Source: Phycisphaeraceae bacterium (lineage in GTDB: Bacteria > Planctomycetota > Phycisphaerae > Phycisphaerales > UBA1924). From it: a stretch of 64,000 bases of DNA. Of the stretch, positions 17,556 through 24,493 are shown piece after piece; within the stretch, counting starts at the first letter, position 1, and each line of letters begins with the position of its first letter. Location: assembly GCA_019454185.1 (NCBI GenBank), contig CP075368.1:3017649-3081648 (forward strand), in the 5' to 3' direction. The translations under genes were made by a program, and so were the position numbers. The notes under the pieces were generated by a model, which saw only the letters and a program-made list of their open reading frames with translations, did no database searches and had not been told where the DNA came from.

Positions 17556-18428
17556 TCAGGTTGTGGTGTCGCGCCGGGCAACCGGGAGCGGGATGAACCC
17601 CCGGACGCGACGGCGATACGCGCCGTACTCCTCAGGATGCTCGGCCATCAGCCCGCGCTCCTCGATCCACACGCCGAAGAAGATGTACCCGGTGGTGAGC
17701 AGCGCGAACATGAGGTGCCCGGCGGTCATTACGGGTGTGGCCCAGAAGGCGATGAGGAAGCCGACCATCAGCGGGTGGCGGACGATGCGGTAGAGCCCGA
17801 CGAGCCGGAAGCCCACGGGGCGATAGGGTCGGCCTGCAAGACGGAACCAGACCTGGCGCAGCCCGAAGAGATCGAAGTGGCTCACCATGAATGAGGCGAT
17901 CAGCACGGTCGCCCACCCGACGAGCGAGAGGGCCTGAAGGCCGATCGCAAGTGCCGCGTGCTCGACCTGCCAGATGACCTGCGGCAGCGGTCGCCACTGC
18001 CAGAAGAGAAGGCCGAGGATCGCGCTCGCCGCGAGCACGAACGTGCTCCGCTCGATCGACGGCGGGATGATCCTGGTCCACCACGCCTTGAACCACTTGC
18101 GTGCCATGATGGTGTGCTGGACGACAAAGAGCACGAGGATGCCGCCGTTGACCAGGAGCGCCTCCATGAAGGAGGCACCGGCTCCGGAGTCGATCGACTT
18201 CGGGACGAACCAGTTGCCCACGAACCCGATGGCGTACAGGATCGCGCCGAGGAACGCGGCGTAGGCGAGCGTGCCGTACGCGAAGAGCGCGATGCCCGCG
18301 ACCGAGAAGGGCTTGTCGATCGCGCTGTGCGAGTCGCGATCGCGGATCGAGAAGAGCCGGTGCATGGGGCACGCGCTCTCTCGATGGAGCGTGCCGGAAA
18401 CTGATGGGGCGTTCGATGGAGTGGTCAT
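17556..18428 (-). CDS. MddA/NnrU-like membrane methyltransferase
   Basis: A 290-residue protein starting at ATG 18428 behind AAAGGAAGTGAT. Six or so hydrophobic segments are visible. The C-terminal half carries HFDLFGLRQVW, RPYRPVGFRLVGLYRIVRHP, FWATPVMTAGHLMFA and EERGLMAEH. These match what I remember of methanethiol S-methyltransferase MddA, a relative of NnrU and isoprenylcysteine methyltransferases, which makes dimethylsulfide from methanethiol with S-adenosylmethionine. The motif RHPLMVGF is the part of this superfamily that contacts the methyl donor. It probably forms an operon with the small gene upstream and is controlled by the divergent TetR gene at 18821. Confidence 0.78.
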   Translation of the reverse strand: MTTPSNAPSVSGTLHRESACPMHRLFSIRDRDSHSAIDKPFSVAGIALFAYGTLAYAAFLGAILYAIGFVGNWFVPKSIDSGAGASFMEALLVNGGILVLFVVQHTIMARKWFKAWWTRIIPPSIERSTFVLAASAILGLLFWQWRPLPQVIWQVEHAALAIGLQALSLVGWATVLIASFMVSHFDLFGLRQVWFRLAGRPYRPVGFRLVGLYRIVRHPLMVGFLIAFWATPVMTAGHLMFALLTTGYIFFGVWIEERGLMAEHPEEYGAYRRRVRGFIPLPVARRDTTT

Positions 18429-18441
18429 ATCACTTCCTTTC

Positions 18442-18684
18442 TCAGTGGTGGCTCGTTGACAGGTCGCGTGTGTTGTGCTTGGTGAGCATCGCGGCGCTGC
18501 GGTGGTGCACCGCAAGACGCGTCTCCAGGCCGGATCTGGCCGCGATGGCACGGAGCGTGTCCACCGCGTCCCAGTCGGAGAGGAACGCCAGGACGGGGCC
18601 GGTCCCCGAGCGGGCCAGGCGCAGCGCTTTCGCGGCGTTTCGGACAACAAGAGGTCGATCGGACGAAGTATGCTGTGGTCTCAT
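18442..18684 (-). CDS. Small hypothetical protein ahead of the MddA-like gene
   Basis: An 80-residue reading from ATG 18684, ending 13 bases before the methyltransferase start. It has a basic N-terminus, then LVVRNAAKALRLARSGTGPV and LSDWDAVDTLRAIAARSG. There is no obvious ribosome site and no recognised family, but it follows a plausible promoter and fits the operon spacing. It may be spurious. Confidence 0.4.
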   Translation of the reverse strand: MRPQHTSSDRPLVVRNAAKALRLARSGTGPVLAFLSDWDAVDTLRAIAARSGLETRLAVHHRSAAMLTKHNTRDLSTSHH

Positions 18685-18729
18685 GGCGGTTCTCTGCGAG
18701 GACGGTGCCGATGCATCTCGCTCGTGAGA

Positions 18730-18757
18730 AACATAAACTCCGGCGTCGGAAAGCCAA
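18730..18757 (-). promoter_or_regulatory. Candidate promoter for the MddA-like operon
   Basis: On the minus strand, TTGGCT (18752-18757) and TATGTT (18730-18735) are separated by 16 bases, a sigma-70-like arrangement about 45 bases upstream of ATG 18684. Between here and the divergent TetR gene, GTACAC occurs twice (about 18758-18763 and 18791-18796) and might be part of an operator. Judged by eye only. Confidence 0.35.
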
Positions 18758-18820
18758 GTACACTTCCGGTCCACCGGGGGTTGACTCCTGGTACACCACG
18801 CCACATCCGCGGAGGTGCCC

Positions 18821-19408
18821 ATGACGCAGGTTCCCACTCGCGAGAGACTGCTGGACGCGGCCGGAGACCTCTTCTACAAGCACGGGTTCCAGGCGGTGGG
18901 GCTCGACCAGATCCTCGAGACGGTGGGCATCACGAAGACGGCGTTCTACAAGCACTTTGCCAGCAAGGACGATTTGATCGTCGCCATTCTCGACCAGCGC
19001 GATCAGCGCGAGATGGAGGAGTGGATGGCGTACATCCGCATCAGGGGTCGCGACGACGCGCGTCGGCAACTCGAAGCGCTCTTCGAGCTGCTCGACGACT
19101 GGTTCAAGAACCCGGAGTTTCGCGGCTGCCTCTTTCTCAACGCGCTCACGGAGTTCCCCAGCGAGAACGATCCCATCAATCGTGCCGCCCGGAAGCACGG
19201 CGAGCATCTGGCAGCAGCGGTGATGGAGCTCGCGACGCTCGCGGGCGCGGCCGAGCCCGGCGTGCTGACCGAGCAGATCATGATGCTGGTGACCGGGGCG
19301 ATCGCGTCCCGCCATCGCGTCGGTGATCTCGGCGCGGCCAAGACCGCGGAGGCGATGGCGAAGGTGTTGATCACGTCTCAATGCGGGCGCGGGACGCGGC
19401 GCGCCTGA
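18821..19408 (+). CDS. TetR-family transcriptional regulator, divergent from MddA-like gene
   Basis: A 195-residue protein from ATG 18821 with GGAGG at 18811-18815. The DNA-binding part reads RERLLDAAGDLFYKHGFQAV, then ILETVGITKTAFYKHFASKD. The ligand domain contains NPEFRGCLFLNALTEFPSEN, a phrase found in TetR proteins with a YcdC/AcrR-like C-terminal domain. The ~140-base divergent region shared with the 18684 gene is the natural place for its operator, so it probably represses the methyltransferase operon and itself. Confidence 0.88.
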   Translation: MTQVPTRERLLDAAGDLFYKHGFQAVGLDQILETVGITKTAFYKHFASKDDLIVAILDQRDQREMEEWMAYIRIRGRDDARRQLEALFELLDDWFKNPEFRGCLFLNALTEFPSENDPINRAARKHGEHLAAAVMELATLAGAAEPGVLTEQIMMLVTGAIASRHRVGDLGAAKTAEAMAKVLITSQCGRGTRRA

Positions 19409-19597
19409 ACCAGATGTGCGAGCCGGCCCGGGGGAGGGCGAGATCCCGGCTTTCTCCGATCGTGTTGAGTGGCGGGGGTGGGTTTCGCTACACTCGATCG
19501 ACGATCGCACGGGCTCCGGAGGGTGGTGTCGCTTCCGGAGGTGTGAGAGGTATCCGGACAACCAGACCGAGTGGCTGGTGCGAGAGGGAGGTGCTGC

Positions 19598-20968
19598 ATG
19601 AGCGGATTCGATCAGGCGTTTCCGAGTGTCGGGGGAGTGCTCTGGCGCGGACGCGAGTTGTCCATGGACGACTGCGGGGCCGTCGAGAAGCGCGGCGTGC
19701 GCATACAGCCCGGAAGGATCAAGCCGGGTGCGAGCGAGCCGCACGAGCTTCGTTGGTCTCTCCACCTGACGCACCCGCGGTGGGGCGACGCGGACGTGGG
19801 GATGTTCCAGGTGCCGGCGCTGCCGCCCAGGCACATCATCGACCTGACCCCCGGCACAACATCGCAAGATCGTGAGTTGCTCGCGGCGTGCACTGGCTCG
19901 CTGACCGTCCGGTGCCCTGCCAGCACGCAGCGCGTGCTGCGAGATCGCAAGAACATGCTGCGATTCGTGCATGCCATTGCGGAGACGATCGCCGCCGCCC
20001 CCGGAGTATCCGGCACCATCGGCGCGGACCACGGCTCGGAGCAGTTCTGGTCGCTCGACGCGCTCCGAGACGAGATGGCCCACGATGCGGACCTGGATGT
20101 CCAGCACCTGTTCATCATCCACGCGGTCGAGGGCAAGAAGCCGGGAACATCCGACTGGGTGCACACACACGGGTTGGACAAGGTGGGGGGCTTCGACTTT
20201 GACATCCTTGCTCCATCGCGAGAGATGCTGGGCGCCATGGGCACCGCGACAAGGGCGCTCGCGTTCTCGGTGATCGAGGGCGAGGTGCGCCCCGACACTG
20301 CGCGACACACCTTTGCCTATCCGGACGGCGAGGTGCGCTTCATCCCCGTCGGAGAGTTCATGCGCGATGCGGCGCAGGAGCACCGCGCCCTGCGCGATCT
20401 CAGCGAGAACCACGCGGAGAATCGCTCTGTGATCTGCGAGCCGGCCTCCGAAGGAAAGAGCGTGCGCGCCATGCTCTCGAAGCTCGGCGGCTCTCGCCCG
20501 AGGCCCGCGCTCGCATTCCAGCGAAAGGAGAGCGACGGGATGGTCTTCGCCTTCTCGACCAAGGCGTCCGAACTGATGGCGGCCCGCGCCGTCGCGACTT
20601 TGCCGCTGCTTCGCGGGTTTATGGAGGAGTTCCGCGACCTTATCAACCCCGGTCCGGACCTGCAGGGGTTGGGCGTGCTCATGAAGATGGGGTACAAGGT
20701 GGACGACGCGGATTCGGACACCGATCGGGAGCACATGTGGTTCGAGGTACACGGTGTCGGCGAGCGGACCGTCGACGCGACGCTGCTCAACCAGCCGCAC
20801 GGAATCGCGAGGATGAATCAGGGAGATCGTGCGGAGCACCCGATCGAGCTGCTCACCGAGTGGTCGATCATGACGCCGGGCGGCACGATCACCCCCCAAT
20901 CGCTGGGGCATATCCGCGCCGTCCGCCACAACAAGGAGAAGCTACTGGCCTTTCTTCGCGGCGGCTGA
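19598..20968 (+). CDS. DUF4026/DUF2314-type cytoplasmic protein
   Basis: A 456-residue protein from ATG 19598 behind GGGAGGTG. It has no signal peptide. The middle section (FWSLDALRDEMAHDADLDVQ, VHTHGLDKVGGFDFDIL) resembles DUF4026. The last ~85 residues (HMWFEVHGVGERTVDATLLN, a short gap, then GDRAEHPIELLTEWSI) resemble DUF2314. I recall the two domains together in proteins of unknown function. A TTGAGT - 18 - TACACT promoter-like pair lies upstream at about 19464-19493. The gene stands alone. Confidence 0.72.
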   Translation: MSGFDQAFPSVGGVLWRGRELSMDDCGAVEKRGVRIQPGRIKPGASEPHELRWSLHLTHPRWGDADVGMFQVPALPPRHIIDLTPGTTSQDRELLAACTGSLTVRCPASTQRVLRDRKNMLRFVHAIAETIAAAPGVSGTIGADHGSEQFWSLDALRDEMAHDADLDVQHLFIIHAVEGKKPGTSDWVHTHGLDKVGGFDFDILAPSREMLGAMGTATRALAFSVIEGEVRPDTARHTFAYPDGEVRFIPVGEFMRDAAQEHRALRDLSENHAENRSVICEPASEGKSVRAMLSKLGGSRPRPALAFQRKESDGMVFAFSTKASELMAARAVATLPLLRGFMEEFRDLINPGPDLQGLGVLMKMGYKVDDADSDTDREHMWFEVHGVGERTVDATLLNQPHGIARMNQGDRAEHPIELLTEWSIMTPGGTITPQSLGHIRAVRHNKEKLLAFLRGG

Positions 20969-21075
20969 GCGCGGGCCTGACAATTCACCTGGGTTGCGCC
21001 GGGTCCTTTCACTACACTCGTGTCATCGGGCCCGGTGTCGTGGAGGACTCCAGTACCCGCGCAGGAGAGAGCCCC

Positions 21076-22365
21076 ATGCCCGCACATTCCGCCCGTCCGT
21101 TCGGCGCGATCCGATTCGCGATCGCCGGCGCGTTGTCCGCCTCGGCGCTTGCCGCCTCCGCCAGCGCCCAATCGTTCATTGGTCTCGGCGATCTGCCGGG
21201 GGGCACGGTGATGAGCGACGCGACCGCCGTGAGCGCGGACGGGCGCGTCGTGGTCGGGATCTCCGGATCGAACCTGGGCTTTGAGGCGTTCGTGTGGGTG
21301 GACGGGGAGATGTGGGGGCTGCGTGGCCTGCCCACCGATGTCGGCCCGTTCAGCAAGGCGTCCGCCGTCAACGCCGACGGAACCGTGATCGTGGGATCAT
21401 CGATGTCGGTCGGCGGCACCGAGGCCTTCCGCACGAACGCGATGTACGCCGTGATCGGCCTCGGCGATCTGCCGGGCAGCGCGCTGCTCAGCGGCGCGAC
21501 GGGCGTGAGCGCGGACGGGCGCGTCATCGTGGGGAGCGGCAGATCATCATCGGGAGACGAGGCCTTCGTGTGGACCGCGGAGACCGGCATGGTCGGGCTC
21601 GGCGATCTGCCGGGCGGGCCGTTCTCAAGCGGGGCGACGGCGGTGAGCGCGGACGGTCGTGTGATCGTCGGGCGCGGGCGCACGAGCGCGGGGGCCGAGG
21701 CGTTCCGCTGGACGGCGGAGACGGGAATGGTCTCGATCGGCGATCTGCCCGACGGCTCCGTGAGTTCGAGCCCGAGCGCGGTGAGCGCCGATGGTTCGGT
21801 GGTGGTGGGGACGGGTGAGGGCGAGGTCGGATTCCAGGCCTTCCGCTGGACGGTACAGGATGGGATGCGGTCGTTGGGATCTCTCCCGGGACTGCCGGAG
21901 ACAAGTTCCGCGCTCGCGATGAACGGCGATGGTTCGATCGTCGTCGGAGCCGCGGGAAATACGGGACTCGCCCAGCGCGCGTTCATCTGGACAGAGCCGA
22001 CGGGGATGCGCGAGTTGTCGCGTGTGCTGCTCGACGATCACGGCATCGATGTCGGCGCGTGGACGCTGCTCGCGGCACGCGGGATCACGCCCGATGGTCG
22101 AACGATGGTGGGCGTGGGCATCAACCCGAGCGGGAACACCGAGGCGTGGATGGTCACGCTCCCGCCACGGGTCTGCCTCGCGGATTACAACGGCGACACG
22201 CTGGTGGACATCCTCGACGTGCTGCAGTTCTTCGACGACCTTGCCGGATGCCTCAATCTGCCCGCGCCGTGCGGCGAGCAGTTCGACGCGGACATCAACG
22301 GCGACACTGTGGTGGACATCCTGGATGTGCTCGGCTTCTTCGACGCGTTCGGGCAGGGGTGCTGA
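21076..22365 (+). CDS. Secreted HAF-repeat protein with C-terminal GC-type dockerin pair
   Basis: A 429-residue protein from ATG 21076 behind GGAGAG. The signal peptide (IAGALSASALAASASAQ) ends near residue 32. About seven repeats follow, with the wording GLGDLPGG..S.A..VSADG..VVG...EAF.W, the 'HAF' extracellular repeat that probably forms a beta-propeller. The last ~65 residues hold two dockerin-like calcium loops (DYNGDTLVDILDVLQFFDDL and DINGDTVVDILDVLGFFDAF), ending FGQGC. The first gene of the dockerin-protein stretch; an inverted repeat follows it. Confidence 0.88.
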   Translation: MPAHSARPFGAIRFAIAGALSASALAASASAQSFIGLGDLPGGTVMSDATAVSADGRVVVGISGSNLGFEAFVWVDGEMWGLRGLPTDVGPFSKASAVNADGTVIVGSSMSVGGTEAFRTNAMYAVIGLGDLPGSALLSGATGVSADGRVIVGSGRSSSGDEAFVWTAETGMVGLGDLPGGPFSSGATAVSADGRVIVGRGRTSAGAEAFRWTAETGMVSIGDLPDGSVSSSPSAVSADGSVVVGTGEGEVGFQAFRWTVQDGMRSLGSLPGLPETSSALAMNGDGSIVVGAAGNTGLAQRAFIWTEPTGMRELSRVLLDDHGIDVGAWTLLAARGITPDGRTMVGVGINPSGNTEAWMVTLPPRVCLADYNGDTLVDILDVLQFFDDLAGCLNLPAPCGEQFDADINGDTVVDILDVLGFFDAFGQGC

Positions 22366-22390
22366 GGGGGTCTGGTTGCGGTGCAAAGTC

Positions 22391-22417
22391 CAGATTCAAC
22401 AGGAGATTGTGAATCTG
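22391..22417. terminator. Weak stem-loop after the HAF-repeat gene
   Basis: CAGATTCA and TGAATCTG form a perfect 8-bp stem around an 11-base loop, 25 bases after the stop at 22365. It is followed by TAATCG rather than a T-run. Could be a weak terminator or an operator for the gene at 22512. Confidence 0.35.
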
Positions 22418-22511
22418 TAATCGATTCGAACTTTCGCGCTGGCTCTTCCCGAGACATTGAGATATCTTGTCTATGCGTTCGTTCGGTTCTCAGAACGCTG
22501 GGAGGTCGTGG

Positions 22512-24230
22512 ATGACGAACAAGTTGATGCGTTTCTCGTGTGTTGCGTGCATCGCTGCCCCGTCGCTTTCTCTGACCGCAAACGCCCAGTCGATCTCGTG
22601 GTTCAGCCCCGTGAGCGGCACATGGAACGAGGCCGCCAAGTGGACGGGGGGAAATATCCCGAACGCACCGGGTGAATCGGCCGTCCTCGGCCTGACCGGG
22701 GCGTACACCGTGACGCAAGTGCTCGGCACCTTCACGCTCGACGCGATCACCATCACCAACCCCGAGGCGACGCTCGAACTCGAGGGCGTCACCGTCAACC
22801 TGCTCGGCGCGGGGCTGACGAACAGCGGCACGGTGCTCATCACCGGCGGATCGAACACGCTCGACGCCGCCTTCACGAACACCACGCTCGGCACCTTCAA
22901 CATCGACAGCGGCGACAACATCACCCTGCTCGCGAGCGGCACCAACGACGGCACCATCGCCATCAACCCGACTGCCGGCCCAAGCTCTTCCATACTCGGC
23001 TGCGGGAACCCGATCACCATCGGCGGCAGCGGCCAGATCACCCTCAACGCGCCTGGCTCCTTCGCGAGAATCACCACATCCGCCAGCGGATCCCTCACGA
23101 CCGGCGAGGCGCAGACCATCCGAGGCCAGGGATCGATCTTCGGCGTGCTGAACAACCACGGGCTTGTGCTCGCGGACGTGCCTGGCGGTGTGCTCCAGCT
23201 CAGGACCGAGCCGAAGACCAACTTCGGGACCATCCGCGCCTCGGGCGGCTCAATCGACATCACGACCGACATCGCCCAGGGCGATTCGGGCGTGATCGAC
23301 GCCGCGGACTCGCTCGTGCAGTACGACGGCGCGGCGCTCGTCGGCGGCACGATCACATCGTCCGGTGACGGCCGCCATCGCCTCTTGATGTCCAGCTCTC
23401 GGTTCTTCAACGTCGATTCGTTCGCATACGTCGAGATTCGGGCTGGCTCGTCGCTCCGTCTCGGCGCCGAGTACACGAACTTCGGGACGGTCGACGTGAA
23501 CTACGCCGCGACCGGCTCGAGCTGCCGGATCTGGATCGACGGACCCCTCACGATCAACGGCACGGGCGAGATCATCCTGCGCAGGCCGGGCGCGCAGGCC
23601 CAGATCGCCGAAGGTCCGGGGGGCGAACTGATCCTCGGCCCCGGTCAGACCGTCCGCGGCATCGGCCAGATCGCCGTCCCCACCACCAACCACGGCACCA
23701 TCGCCCCCGGCCTCTCTGTCGGCACCCTCACTGTTGATGATCCAACCACAACCATCACGTGGGAGCCGACTTCCACGCTCGACGTTGAGCTTGGCTCCGC
23801 GGCGTCGTTCGACAAGATCACCAGTGGCAGCCACATCATCAACGGCGGCACTGTCAAGGTCTCGCTCGTGGGCGGCTATGTGCCCGCGCTCTTCACAAAG
23901 CACACGATCATCGACGGTGTGACGGGCTCGGTCATCACGGGAAAGTTCGATTCAGCGACGGGACCAGCCCTGCCGTCGCCGCGGGTCTGGAAGGTCGGCA
24001 CCAGCGGCAACGACGTGGTCGTCGGCGTCTCCTGCCCCTCGGACGTCAACTCCGACTTCATCGTGGACATCGTCGATTTCCTCGATTTCCTCGACGCGTT
24101 CGGCACTTGCGACGGGTCGCCCGCTCCATGCGCCGGATCCACGGGCGTGAGCGCCGACTACAACGGCGACACGTTTGTTGACATCCTGGACTTCCTCGAC
24201 TTCTTCGATGCGTTCGGCAGCGGGTGCTGA
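22512..24230 (+). CDS. Secreted beta-strand-rich surface protein with GC-type dockerin pair
   Basis: A 572-residue protein from ATG 22512 with GGGAGG about seven bases upstream; the signal peptide ends near ANAQ (residue 26). The mature start ISWFSPVSGTWNEAAKWTGG is the same opening module as in the three following paralogues. The body is Gly/Thr/Asn-rich, with repeated 'LTNSGTV' and 'GSGQITLN' phrases suggesting a beta-helix, as in autotransporter passengers. A pre-terminal module reads STLDVELGSAASFDKI. The last ~60 residues are the two-loop dockerin-like domain (DVNSDFIVDIVDFL and DYNGDTFVDILDFL), ending FGSGC. The shortest of the four paralogues; function unknown, probably a structural cell-surface protein. 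Confidence 0.85.
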   Translation: MTNKLMRFSCVACIAAPSLSLTANAQSISWFSPVSGTWNEAAKWTGGNIPNAPGESAVLGLTGAYTVTQVLGTFTLDAITITNPEATLELEGVTVNLLGAGLTNSGTVLITGGSNTLDAAFTNTTLGTFNIDSGDNITLLASGTNDGTIAINPTAGPSSSILGCGNPITIGGSGQITLNAPGSFARITTSASGSLTTGEAQTIRGQGSIFGVLNNHGLVLADVPGGVLQLRTEPKTNFGTIRASGGSIDITTDIAQGDSGVIDAADSLVQYDGAALVGGTITSSGDGRHRLLMSSSRFFNVDSFAYVEIRAGSSLRLGAEYTNFGTVDVNYAATGSSCRIWIDGPLTINGTGEIILRRPGAQAQIAEGPGGELILGPGQTVRGIGQIAVPTTNHGTIAPGLSVGTLTVDDPTTTITWEPTSTLDVELGSAASFDKITSGSHIINGGTVKVSLVGGYVPALFTKHTIIDGVTGSVITGKFDSATGPALPSPRVWKVGTSGNDVVVGVSCPSDVNSDFIVDIVDFLDFLDAFGTCDGSPAPCAGSTGVSADYNGDTFVDILDFLDFFDAFGSGC

Positions 24231-24339
24231 GCGGCGCGTGGGGGATGAGGGCTCGTCCTGTAGCATGAATATCGGACGCTTTTCAGGCGGCGCGCCGTTG
24301 TGGCCACATGTTTTTGCATGAATCTGCGGCATCACCCAT

Positions 24340-24493
24340 TTCAAGAGGGGGGGCGTCGGCTCTATTCTGCCTGACCGAGTCGGTACACCCATAAGGGTGG
24401 ACTGCCCGCAGGGCGCGCCGAGGCGATCCCGGCGGCAGAGGTAGAGAGAAGTCGCAGGACGGCTGGTCGGCGGAAAACTGAGGGAGAATCCCG
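24340..24493 (+). promoter_or_regulatory. Promoter and leader conserved with 27399-27553
   Basis: TTCAAG (24340-24345), 17 bases, then TATTCT (24363-24368), followed by a ~120-base leader to ATG 24494. The same elements and much of the leader wording (for example CGGCAGAGGTAGAGAGA near 24431-24447) recur before the paralogue at 27554. Conservation across the duplication supports a real promoter and perhaps a functional leader. Confidence 0.5.

Noticed and set aside
18425..20929. An 834-codon minus-strand reading frame
   Set aside because: It lies antisense to the TetR and DUF4026/DUF2314 genes, which have ribosome sites and recognisable domains; the antisense product is Arg/His-rich shadow sequence.
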